Shown piece after piece: positions 16,135 to 24,411 of a DNA stretch of 64,000 bases. Numbering within the stretch: the stretch's first letter is position 1; each line of letters starts with the position of its first letter. The DNA comes from Streptomyces lavendofoliae (GTDB taxonomy: Bacteria; Actinomycetota; Actinomycetes; Streptomycetales; Streptomycetaceae), in NCBI RefSeq assembly GCF_014649735.1, contig NZ_BMTP01000001.1, positions 124,001 through 188,000 on the forward strand. The letters are read 5' to 3'. The translations under genes were made by a program, and so were the position numbers. The notes under the pieces are model-generated. The model was not told the origin of the DNA. It saw only the letters and a list, made by a program, of their open reading frames with translations, and did no database searches.

Positions 16135-17205
16135 TCATCCGTCAGTCTGGTCCTCATCGCCATCGCTACGCCTTTCGGAGGACCGCTGACCCTGAGGGCC
16201 CGAGGCGGTGGAGCCCCGGACGACCAGCTCGGGCATGAAGACGAACTCGCTGTGCGGGGCGGGGGTGCCGCCCACCTCTTCGAGCAGGGCCCGCACCGCA
16301 GCCTGCCCCATGGCCTGGACGGGCTGGCGGATGGTGGTCAGCGGCGGGTCGGTGAAGGCTATGAGGGGGGAGTCGTCGAAACCGACGACGGAGACGTCGC
16401 GCGGGACGTGCAGGCCCTTCTGGCGGGCGGCCCGGATGGCGCCCAGGGCCATCATGTCGCTGGCGCAGACGACGGCGGTGCAGCCCCGCTCGATCAGCGC
16501 CGTCGCGGCGGCCTGACCGCCCTCCAGGGTGTACAGCGAGTGCTGGACGAGTTCCTCGCACTGCTCGGGGTCCAGGCCCAGCCGGGCCTGCATGCCGAGC
16601 CGGAAGCCCTCGATCTTGCGCAGGACGGGCACGAACCGCTTGGGGCCGACCGCGAGGCCGATCCGGGTGTGCCCGAGGGCGGCGAGGTGGGTCACGGCGA
16701 GCTGCATCGCGGCCCGGTCGTCGGGGGACACGAACGGCGCCTGCACCTTGGGGGAGAACCCGTTGATCAGGACGTACGGGACGCCCTGGCCGCGCAGCTG
16801 GTCGTAGCGCGTCATGTCGGCGGTGGTGTCGGCGTGCAGTCCGGACACGAAGATGATGCCGGAGACGCCGCGCTCGACGAGCATCTCGGTCAGCTCGTCC
16901 TCGGTGGAGCCGCCGGGGGTCTGGGTGGCGAGGACGGGGGTGTAGCCCTGGCGGGTCAGCGCCTGGCCGATGACCTGGGCGAGCGCCGGGAAGATGGGGT
17001 TGTCCAGCTCGGGGGTTATGAGCCCGACCAGTCCGGCGCTGCGCTGGCGCAGGCGGACGGGGCGTTCGTAGCCCAGGACGTCGAGGGCGGCCAGCACGGA
17101 CTGGCGGGTGGCCGCCGCCACACCCGGTTTGCCGTTGAGCACGCGGCTGACTGTGGCTTCGCTGACCCCCGCCTGGGCTGCGATGTCGGCTAGCCGCGCG
17201 GTCAT
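16135..17205 (-). CDS. malR: LacI-family maltose regulator (MalR type)
   Basis: 356 residues. The HTH covers residues 4-50 (LADIAAQAGVSEATVSRVLN), then a hinge and a periplasmic-binding-protein-like sensor with VVGFDDSPLIAFTDPPLTTI near residue 280. It is close to S. coelicolor MalR by context and sequence memory; MalR represses malEFG and secreted amylase genes and is relieved by maltodextrins. It lies 25 bases downstream of an alpha-glucosidase gene on the same strand, so the two probably form an operon. ATG 17205 (MTARLADIAAQ) fits the LacI N-terminus; GTG 17229 is the alternative. A second, very similar LacI gene is at 24408-25508. Confidence 0.9.
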   Translation of the reverse strand: MTARLADIAAQAGVSEATVSRVLNGKPGVAAATRQSVLAALDVLGYERPVRLRQRSAGLVGLITPELDNPIFPALAQVIGQALTRQGYTPVLATQTPGGSTEDELTEMLVERGVSGIIFVSGLHADTTADMTRYDQLRGQGVPYVLINGFSPKVQAPFVSPDDRAAMQLAVTHLAALGHTRIGLAVGPKRFVPVLRKIEGFRLGMQARLGLDPEQCEELVQHSLYTLEGGQAAATALIERGCTAVVCASDMMALGAIRAARQKGLHVPRDVSVVGFDDSPLIAFTDPPLTTIRQPVQAMGQAAVRALLEEVGGTPAPHSEFVFMPELVVRGSTASGPQGQRSSERRSDGDEDQTDG

Positions 17206-17230
17206 GGGATGCGACTGTACCGGCCCCACG

Positions 17231-19042
17231 TCAGCTTGCCCACCAGACGCAGGACTCGGGGGCGAGCAGGACGGTCGGCGTGCCGTCGCCGGGGTCCGCC
17301 CCGAGCGCCGACTCCCGTGCGGGCGGCGGCACTTTGACCCCCGCGAGGGCGCCCCCGCCGGCCCCGTCGGCGCCCTCGCCGGTACCGGCGTCGGGGCCGG
17401 CGGGCGGCGGGACGGTCACCACCCCGCCGGCGGGCGCCGTCGGGGCCGGCGCGCTCGCCAGGAGCACCCGGCCGCCCGGGGCGCGCAGGGCCACCGGCCG
17501 GTCGGTGAGGTTGACCGTGCACACCAGGTCGCCCTGCCACGGGCCGGTGCCCGCGCCGCTCGCGCGCCGGCGGAAGGCGAGCACCCCGTCCGGCGCGGGC
17601 AGCCACTCCACCGCGTCGCCCGCGCCGAGCGCCGGGTGCTCACGGCGCATCGCCAGCGCGCTCCGGTACAGCTCCAGCGTCGAGTCCGGGTCGCCGGTCT
17701 GCGCCTCCACCGACAGCCCGCCCCACTCCGGGGGCTGCGGGAGCCAGCTGCCTCCGGGGCCGAAGCCGTACGAGGGGCCCTCCGCCGTCCACGGGATCGG
17801 CACCCGGCACCCGTCGCGCAGCCCGTCCTGGCCGTCGCCCCGCAGGAAGGCCGGGTCCTGGCGCACCTCGTCGGGCAGCTCCGTGACCTCGGGCAGCCCC
17901 AGCTCCTCGCCCTGGTAGACGTACGCCGAGCCGGGCAGCGCAAGCATCAGCAGCGCCGCCGCCCGGGCCCGGCGCAGCCCGGTGTCGCCCTCGCCGTACC
18001 GGGTGGTGTGGCGGACCACGTCGTGGTTGGACAGCACCCAGGTGGTCGGCGCGCCCACCGACGCGGTGGCCCGCAGCGAGTCGTCGATGACCCGCCGCAG
18101 CGACGCCGCGTCCCAGGGGCAGTTCAGGAACTGGAAGTTGAACGCCTGGTGCAGCTCGTCGGGGCGGACGTACAGCGCCAGCCGCTCCGCCGACGGCGCC
18201 CACGCCTCGGCGACGGCGATGCGCTCGCCCGCATAGGTGTCCAGGAGCCGCCGCCAGGCGCGGTGGATCTCGTGGACGCCGTCCTGGTCGAAGAAGGGCA
18301 GCTGCTGGGTGCCGACCAGCCGCGCCTGCTCCCCGTGCCCGATGTCGGGCATCCCGGGCGCCTTGACCATGCCGTGCGCGACGTCGACGCGGAACCCGTC
18401 GACCCCGAGGTCCAGCCAGAACCGGAGCACCGACTCGAACTCGGCCCTTACCTCCTCGTTGTCCCAGTTCAGGTCCGGCTGCTCGGGGGCGAACAGGTGC
18501 AGGTACCAGTCGCCGTCCCGCGTGCGGGTCCAGGCGGGGCCGCCGAAGACGGACTCCCAGTCGTTGGGCGGCAGCGTCCCGTCCGGGCCCTTCCCGGGGC
18601 GGAAGTGGTAGCGCTCGCGCCCCGTGCCGGTGAGCGCCTCGCGGAACCAGGGGTGCTGGTCGGACGTGTGGTTCGGCACGATGTCGACGATCACCCGCAG
18701 CCCCAGCTCGTGGGCGGTGCGCACCAGGTCGTCCGCGTCCGCGAGGGTGCCGAAGAGCGGGTCGACGGCGCGGTAGTCGGCCACGTCGTAGCCGCCGTCG
18801 GCCTGGGGCGAGGCGTAGAAGGGGGTGAGCCACACCGCGTCGGCGCCCAGCCGGGCCAGGTGGGGAAGCCGCTCGCGGGCCCCCCGCAGGTCGCCGACGC
18901 CGTCGCCGTCGCTGTCGGCGAAGGACCGGACGTACACCTGGTAGATGACGGCGTCGCGCCACCACCCCGGACGGTCGCTGGAAGAGCTTGCACGGCGCAG
19001 ATCCTCCGGCGCCTGGACGGGCGAGGTCAGCTCGTGGGCCAT
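17231..19042 (-). CDS. GH13 alpha-glucosidase, copy 1 (with C-terminal low-complexity insert)
   Basis: 603 residues, no signal peptide, hence cytoplasmic. GH13 motifs: VDIVPNHTSDQHPWF, LGVDGFRVDVAHGM-like segment (nucleophile Asp), VAEAWAP (acid/base Glu) and WVLSNHDVVRHTTRY. It matches alpha-1,4-glucosidases of the oligo-1,6-glucosidase branch that split imported maltodextrins. It differs from its paralogue at 22759 by an insert of about 70 residues just before the terminal CVWWAS, rich in Ala, Gly and Pro. GAGAGGG upstream supports ATG 19042. It is divergent from malE, with CTTGC-type operators between. Confidence 0.9.
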   Translation of the reverse strand: MAHELTSPVQAPEDLRRASSSSDRPGWWRDAVIYQVYVRSFADSDGDGVGDLRGARERLPHLARLGADAVWLTPFYASPQADGGYDVADYRAVDPLFGTLADADDLVRTAHELGLRVIVDIVPNHTSDQHPWFREALTGTGRERYHFRPGKGPDGTLPPNDWESVFGGPAWTRTRDGDWYLHLFAPEQPDLNWDNEEVRAEFESVLRFWLDLGVDGFRVDVAHGMVKAPGMPDIGHGEQARLVGTQQLPFFDQDGVHEIHRAWRRLLDTYAGERIAVAEAWAPSAERLALYVRPDELHQAFNFQFLNCPWDAASLRRVIDDSLRATASVGAPTTWVLSNHDVVRHTTRYGEGDTGLRRARAAALLMLALPGSAYVYQGEELGLPEVTELPDEVRQDPAFLRGDGQDGLRDGCRVPIPWTAEGPSYGFGPGGSWLPQPPEWGGLSVEAQTGDPDSTLELYRSALAMRREHPALGAGDAVEWLPAPDGVLAFRRRASGAGTGPWQGDLVCTVNLTDRPVALRAPGGRVLLASAPAPTAPAGGVVTVPPPAGPDAGTGEGADGAGGGALAGVKVPPPARESALGADPGDGTPTVLLAPESCVWWAS

Positions 19043-19117
19043 GTGCGGTGTCCCTCTCGGTGGGCCGGGATGGGGGCTACGTACATCTAACGAGGTGGCA
19101 GCGGCAATGAAACGCTC

Positions 19118-19145
19118 CTGCAAGGGATTACGAAAAGGCTTGCAG
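19118..19145. promoter_or_regulatory. MalR-type operator, glucosidase side
   Basis: CTGCAAG (19118-19124) and CTTGCAG (19139-19145) are exact reverse complements, separated by 14 bases. They lie about 75 bases upstream of the glucosidase start. The CTTGCAG half-site is the one I associate with MalR/Reg1 control of Streptomyces maltose and amylase genes. Confidence 0.65.
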
Positions 19146-19236
19146 AGGTCACCGGGGCCGCGCAAGCCCGCCCCACCCCGCCTGTCAAGCGATCCGTCGG
19201 CAACTGTAGGGACACATGGATGTAACGATCAGCCCG

Positions 19237-19259
19237 CCTTGCAGAAATTTGCCGCAAGG
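19237..19259. promoter_or_regulatory. MalR-type operator, malE side
   Basis: CCTTGC (19237-19242) and GCAAGG (19254-19259) form a perfect 6-bp inverted repeat with an AT-containing 11-base centre. The site lies about 130 bases upstream of malE. It shares the CTTGC/GCAAG core with the site at 19118-19145 and with sites before the amylase gene. Confidence 0.65.
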
Positions 19260-19391
19260 TCTTTCGGCGCGTTTTCATCCCTGTTACGTTCCTGGCAACC
19301 CGGCGCGCCGCGAGGGAGCGGTTTGCAGGAGGCACGCGATCCAGACTTGTGATCCGCCTTCGTCTTCCCGGGATCAGTTGAAGGAGTTCAC

Positions 19392-20666
19392 ATGCGGCGT
19401 GGCATAGCGGCCACCGCGCTGGTCGCGGCCCTCGGTCTGACGACGGCGGCGTGCGGAGGCGGCGGCGACAACCAGGGCGGGACCGACAGCTCTGGCGAGC
19501 TGTCCGGCACCGTCACCTTCTGGGACACCTCGAACGAGGCCGAGAAGGCGACGTACCAGTCCCTGGCCGAGGGCTTCACCAAGCTGCACCCCAAGGTCAA
19601 GGTCAAGTACGTCAACGTGCCCTTCGGCGAGGCCAACGCCAAGTTCAAGAACGCGGCCGGCGGCAACTCGGGCGCCCCCGACGTGATGCGCACCGAGGTC
19701 GCCTGGGTCGCCGACTTCGCCAGCCTCGGATACCTCGCCCCGCTCGACGGCACCCGTGCCATCGAGAACCAGGGCGACTGGCTGCCGCAGGCCGCCGCGA
19801 GCACCAAGTTCGACGACAAGACCTACGCGGTCCCGCAGGTCATCGACACCATGGCCCTCTTCTACAACAAGAAGATGCTCAAGGACGCGGGTGCCGAGGT
19901 CCCCACGACCCTGGAGGCCCTGAAGGACGCGTCGGCCAAGGTCAGCAAGAAGTGGCCCGGCAAGAGCGGCCTCTACCTGCGCGGCGACGACCCGTACTGG
20001 TTCCTCTCCTTCCTGTACGGCGAGGGCGGCGACATGGTCGACGCCAAGGGCAAGAAGATCACCATCGACGACCCGTCGGGCGTCAGGGCGTACAAGACCA
20101 TCAAGGACCTGGTCGACTCGAAGGCGGCGATCACCGACGCCTCCGACGGCTGGAACAACATGCAGAACGCGTTCAAGTCCGGCAAGGTCGCCATGATGCT
20201 CAACGGCCCGTGGGCCATCGCCGACTCGCGCTCCGGTGCCGAGTTCAAGGACCCGAAGAACCTGGGCATCGCGCCCGTCCCGGCCGGCAGCGCCGGACAG
20301 GGCTCCCCGCAGGGCGGCTGGAACCTCTCCGTCTACGCCGGTTCCAAAAACCTCGACGCGTCCTACGAGTTCGCGAAGTACATGAGCTCCGCCAAGGTCC
20401 AGCAGACGACCACCGAGAAGCTGAGCCTGCTGCCCACCCGCCTGTCGGTCTACACCAAGCCGAGCGTGTCGGGCAACGAGATGGTCCAGTTCTTCAAGCC
20501 GGCCGTCGACAAGGCCGTCGAGCGTCCGTGGATCCCGCAGGGCAACGCCCTCTTCGAGCCGATCCGCCTCCAGATGGCCAACGTCCTGGGCGGCAAGACC
20601 ACTCCGGAGAAGGCCGCCCAGGAGACGGGCGACGCCTACCGCAAGATGCTCAAGGACTACAAGTAA
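19392..20666 (+). CDS. malE: maltose/maltodextrin ABC transporter substrate-binding lipoprotein
   Basis: 424 residues. Signal peptide with lipobox TTAAC, so Cys21 is lipidated and the protein is anchored outside the membrane. The rest is a family 1 solute-binding protein: FWDTSNEAEKATYQ near 43, WNNMQNAFKSGKVAMMLNGP near 255 and the sugar-binding WNLSVYAGS region. It captures maltose and maltodextrins for MalFG. AAGGAG at 19381-19386 is 5 bases before the ATG. First gene of malEFG, preceded by operator-like repeats. Confidence 0.95.
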   Translation: MRRGIAATALVAALGLTTAACGGGGDNQGGTDSSGELSGTVTFWDTSNEAEKATYQSLAEGFTKLHPKVKVKYVNVPFGEANAKFKNAAGGNSGAPDVMRTEVAWVADFASLGYLAPLDGTRAIENQGDWLPQAAASTKFDDKTYAVPQVIDTMALFYNKKMLKDAGAEVPTTLEALKDASAKVSKKWPGKSGLYLRGDDPYWFLSFLYGEGGDMVDAKGKKITIDDPSGVRAYKTIKDLVDSKAAITDASDGWNNMQNAFKSGKVAMMLNGPWAIADSRSGAEFKDPKNLGIAPVPAGSAGQGSPQGGWNLSVYAGSKNLDASYEFAKYMSSAKVQQTTTEKLSLLPTRLSVYTKPSVSGNEMVQFFKPAVDKAVERPWIPQGNALFEPIRLQMANVLGGKTTPEKAAQETGDAYRKMLKDYK

Positions 20667-20690
20667 GCAGTGGGAAGGGCTGACCGACCA

Positions 20691-21716
20691 ATGGCTGTCG
20701 AGACCAGCCAGTCGGTGGCGAAGGCCGCGGGCGCCAGGAGCGCCCGCGGCCGCGGCCACCGCACTGACAACACCCCCGGGTCCCCGGGGCCGGGCCGCCT
20801 GCGCAGAGCGCTGAGCACCCACTGGTACGCCTGGAGCATGGTCGCCCCGGTGGTGGCCGTGATCGGCGTGATCATCGGCTACCCGTTGGTGCGCGGCGTC
20901 TACCTGTCGCTGACGGACGCCAACGAGGCCAACGTCGAGCGCACCATCGGCATCAACCACATCCCGGCGACGTACGAGTTCGTCGGCCTCGAGAACTACA
21001 AGGCCGTCCTCACCGACAACGTCTTCTGGGACCGACTCGGCTGGACCGTGGTCTGGACCGTCAGCTGTGTCGCCCTGTCCTTCACCCTCGGCCTGGTGCT
21101 GGCCACCATGCTCAACCGCAAGATCAAGGGCCGCACCTTCTACCGCATGGCCCTGATCCTGCCGTGGGCCGTCCCGGCCTTCGTCTCCGTCTTCACCTGG
21201 CGGCTGCTGTTCAACGAGCGCAGCGGCCTGTTCAACAAGCTCCTCGCCGGCGGCGGCATCGACGCGATCTCCTGGCTGAACGACCCCACCTGGGCCAAGG
21301 TCTCCGTCATCGCCGTCAACGTCTGGCTCGGCGTGCCCTTCATGCTCGTCGCCATGCTGGGCGGCCTCCAGTCCATCCCCGGCGAGCTGTACGAGGCCGC
21401 CGAGATGGACGGCGCGACCGCCTGGCAGCGGTTCCGCCACATCACGCTGCCCGGGCTGCGCCCGGTGTCCGGCACGGTGATCCTGCTCAGCTCCATCTGG
21501 ACCTTCAACATGTTCCCGGTGATCTTCCTGCTCACCCGGGGCGGACCGGGCGACGCCACCGAGATCCTGGTGACGTACGCCTACAAGCTCTCGTTCGTCG
21601 TCAGCCCCCGCGACTTCGCGGGATCGGCGGCCTGGGGCGTGCTGATCCTGGCGCTCCTGTCGCTCTTCGCGGTGGCCTACCGCCGCGCGCTCCGCAAGCA
21701 GGGAGACATGTGGTGA
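20691..21716 (+). CDS. malF: maltose/maltodextrin ABC transporter permease MalF
   Basis: 341 residues, about six to seven membrane helices. A long positively charged N-terminal tail (residues 1-42) precedes the first helix. The EAA loop that docks the ATPase reads YEAAEMDGATAWQRFRHITL. It forms the membrane channel with MalG. ATG 20691 begins MAVETSQSV; GTG 20670 is an alternative directly after malE. Its stop overlaps the malG start as GTGA, which gives tight coupling. Confidence 0.94.
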   Translation: MAVETSQSVAKAAGARSARGRGHRTDNTPGSPGPGRLRRALSTHWYAWSMVAPVVAVIGVIIGYPLVRGVYLSLTDANEANVERTIGINHIPATYEFVGLENYKAVLTDNVFWDRLGWTVVWTVSCVALSFTLGLVLATMLNRKIKGRTFYRMALILPWAVPAFVSVFTWRLLFNERSGLFNKLLAGGGIDAISWLNDPTWAKVSVIAVNVWLGVPFMLVAMLGGLQSIPGELYEAAEMDGATAWQRFRHITLPGLRPVSGTVILLSSIWTFNMFPVIFLLTRGGPGDATEILVTYAYKLSFVVSPRDFAGSAAWGVLILALLSLFAVAYRRALRKQGDMW

Positions 21717-22582
21717 GCACCAACACGCAGACCGCGCCGACGCGCAAGGTACGGGCCCGGGGCGAGCGTTCGCCGCTCGCCTCCGCGGGGCTGCACCTGA
21801 CGCTGCTCGTCGCCACCCTCGTCGCGGTCTTCCCGCCGCTGTGGCTGGTCGTCACGTCGTTCAAGCCCAAGACCGACGCCTTCGACACCTCGGTGATCAA
21901 GAACTTCACCCTCGGCAACTACAGCCACGTCGTCTCCGACACCCAGTTCCTCGCCTGGCTCGGCAACTCTCTGGTCGTGGTGGGCATCACCACCGTCGTC
22001 GGCGTCTTCATCTCCGCCACCACCGGCTACGCCGTCAGCCGCTTCCGCTTCCCGGGCCTGCGGCCCCTGATGTGGCTGCTGCTGATCACCCAGATGTTCC
22101 CGGTCGCGGTCCTGATCGTGCCGCTGTACAACCTCCTCGCCTCGCTGGGCATGCTGAACCAGCCGGTCGGCCTGGTCATCACGTACCTCACCGTCGCCGT
22201 GCCGTTCTGCGCCTGGATGATGAAGGGGTACTTCGACGGCATCCCCGCCGAGATCGACGAGGCGGGCCGGGTCGACGGCCTCACCCCGTTCGGCACGTTC
22301 TGGCGGCTGATCATGCCGCTGGCCAAGCCCGGACTGGCCGTCACCGCCTTCTACACGTTCATCACCGGCTGGGGCGAGGTCGCCTACGCGTCCGCGTTCA
22401 TGACGGGCGAGGAGAACCTCACCCTCGCCGGGGGTCTGCAGACCTTCGTCAACCAGTACACGGCCGACTGGGGTTCGCTGACCGCCGCGGCCGTACTGAT
22501 CGCCGCGCCCGCCGCGGTCGTCTTCGGCCTCGTCCAGCGCCACCTGGTCTCCGGCCTGACGGCCGGTGCCACCAAGTCGTAG
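21713..22582 (+). CDS. malG: maltose/maltodextrin ABC transporter permease MalG
   Basis: 289 residues with six predicted helices. The EAA loop is IPAEIDEAGRVDGLTPFGTF. GTG 21713 overlaps the malF stop by 4 bases. No ATP-binding gene follows; in Streptomyces the shared ATPase MsiK, encoded elsewhere, powers such sugar importers, so the absence is expected. A 176-base gap without obvious signals separates it from the next glucosidase gene. Confidence 0.94.
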   Translation: MSTNTQTAPTRKVRARGERSPLASAGLHLTLLVATLVAVFPPLWLVVTSFKPKTDAFDTSVIKNFTLGNYSHVVSDTQFLAWLGNSLVVVGITTVVGVFISATTGYAVSRFRFPGLRPLMWLLLITQMFPVAVLIVPLYNLLASLGMLNQPVGLVITYLTVAVPFCAWMMKGYFDGIPAEIDEAGRVDGLTPFGTFWRLIMPLAKPGLAVTAFYTFITGWGEVAYASAFMTGEENLTLAGGLQTFVNQYTADWGSLTAAAVLIAAPAAVVFGLVQRHLVSGLTAGATKS

Positions 22583-22758
22583 GGACGACGGCGGACGACG
22601 CGTGTCACGCCCACCCCGCGCCCCGGACACGTCCCGCGCGGGGGCGGGCCGCACGCCGTCCCGACGCCCCTCACGCATCCCGGTCCGCGGCGCCGGTCCG
22701 GCCCGACGCTCCCGTCGGGGGACAGGCGGCCGCTCCACTCCTCCACTCCAGGGAAGAC

Positions 22759-24411
22759 ATGACCCAGCACCTCGCTGCCCCCGCCGCCCCCGTCACCGGC
22801 ACGCACACGGGCTGGTGGAGAGACGCGGTGATCTACCAGGTCTATCCGCGCAGCTTCGCCGACGGCAACGGCGACGGCATGGGCGACCTGGAAGGCATCC
22901 GCAGCCGGCTGCCGTACCTGAAGGACCTCGGCGTCGACGCCGTCTGGCTCAGCCCCTTCTACGCCTCCCCGCAGGCCGACGCCGGGTACGACGTCGCCGA
23001 CTACCGCGCCATCGACCCCATGTTCGGCAACCTCCTCGACGCCGACGCGCTGATCCGCGAGGCCCACGAGCTGGGCCTGCGCATCATCGTCGACCTGGTG
23101 CCCAACCACTCGTCCGACCAGCACGAGTGGTTCCAGCGCGCGCTGCGCGAGGGCCCCGGGTCGCCGCTGCGCGAGCGCTACCACTTCCGCCCCGGCCGCG
23201 GCGCCGACGGCTCCGAGCCCCCGAACGACTGGGAGTCCATCTTCGGCGGCCCGGCGTGGACCCGGGTCGAGGACGGCGAGTGGTACCTGCACCTGTTCGC
23301 GCCCGAGCAGCCCGACTTCAACTGGGAGCACCCGGCCGTCCGCGACGAGTTCCGCTCCATCCTCCGCTTCTGGCTCGACATGGGCGTCGACGGCTTCCGC
23401 GTGGACGTCGCCCACGGCCTGGTCAAGGCGGCCGGACTGCCCGACATCGGCGCCCACGACCAGCTCAAGCTGCTCGGGAACGATGTCATGCCGTTCTTCG
23501 ACCAGGACGGCGTCCACGAGATCTACCGCAGCTGGCGCCAGGTACTGGAGGAGTACGACGGGGAGCGCGTCCTGGTCGCCGAGGCGTGGACCCCCACCGT
23601 CGAGCGCACCGCCAAGTACGTACGCCCCGACGAGATGCACCAGGCGTTCAACTTCCAGTACCTCGGCACCTACTGGGACGCCGCCGAACTGCGCCGGGTC
23701 ATCGACGCCTCGCTCGCCGCGATGCGCCCCGTCGGCGCCCCCACCACCTGGGTGCTGTCCAACCACGACGTGACCCGGCACGCCACCCGGTTCGCCAACC
23801 CGCCCGGCCTCGGCACCCAGCTGCGCACCGCCGGCGACCGCGAGCTCGGGCTGCGCCGCGCGCGGGCGGCCACGCTGCTGATGCTGGCGCTGCCCGGCTC
23901 CGCGTACGTCTACCAGGGCGAGGAGCTCGGCCTGCCGGACGTCACCGACCTGCCCGACGAGGTGCGCCAGGACCCGTCGTTCTTCCGGGCGACCGGCCAG
24001 GACGGCTTCCGCGACGGCTGCCGGGTGCCGATCCCCTGGACGGTGGAGGGCTCCTCGTACGGCTTCGGCAGCGGCGGCAGCTGGCTGCCCCAGCCGGCCG
24101 CCTGGGGGCCCTTGAGCGTCGAGGCCCAGGCCGGCGACCCGGGCTCCACGCTGGAGCTGTACCGCACCGCGCTGGCGGTGCGCCGCGAACAGCCCGGGCT
24201 CGGCGCCGGGGACGGCGTGGAGTGGCTGGACGCCCCCGAGGGCGTGCTCGCCTTCCGGCGCGGCTCCTTCGTGTGCCACGCCAACACCACGGGCGGCGCC
24301 GTGCGCATAGCGGTGCCCGGCCGGATGCTGCTGGCCAGCGCGCAGGTGCGCACCAGCGTGGACGGCACCGCGGAGCTGCCCGCCGACAGCACCGTCTGGT
24401 GGGCGGTGTGA
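22759..24411 (+). CDS. GH13 alpha-glucosidase, copy 2 (AglA type)
   Basis: 550 residues, cytoplasmic. Motifs: IVDLVPNHSSDQHEWF, MGVDGFRVDVAHGLVK (nucleophile Asp), VLVAEAWTP (acid/base Glu) and WVLSNHDVTRHATRF. It lies downstream of malG on the same strand, as does aglA in related species. Expected to hydrolyse imported maltodextrins to glucose. It is clearly paralogous to the gene at 17231-19042 and nearly identical in many motifs, but lacks the C-terminal insert. GGGAAG just upstream supports ATG 22759. The stop overlaps the start of the following LacI gene as GTGA. Confidence 0.93.
   Translation: MTQHLAAPAAPVTGTHTGWWRDAVIYQVYPRSFADGNGDGMGDLEGIRSRLPYLKDLGVDAVWLSPFYASPQADAGYDVADYRAIDPMFGNLLDADALIREAHELGLRIIVDLVPNHSSDQHEWFQRALREGPGSPLRERYHFRPGRGADGSEPPNDWESIFGGPAWTRVEDGEWYLHLFAPEQPDFNWEHPAVRDEFRSILRFWLDMGVDGFRVDVAHGLVKAAGLPDIGAHDQLKLLGNDVMPFFDQDGVHEIYRSWRQVLEEYDGERVLVAEAWTPTVERTAKYVRPDEMHQAFNFQYLGTYWDAAELRRVIDASLAAMRPVGAPTTWVLSNHDVTRHATRFANPPGLGTQLRTAGDRELGLRRARAATLLMLALPGSAYVYQGEELGLPDVTDLPDEVRQDPSFFRATGQDGFRDGCRVPIPWTVEGSSYGFGSGGSWLPQPAAWGPLSVEAQAGDPGSTLELYRTALAVRREQPGLGAGDGVEWLDAPEGVLAFRRGSFVCHANTTGGAVRIAVPGRMLLASAQVRTSVDGTAELPADSTVWWAV

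Noticed and set aside
21713..22758. Missing mal ATPase as a sign of operon breakage
   Set aside because: Streptomyces sugar importers commonly share the ATPase MsiK from another locus, so the absence is normal.
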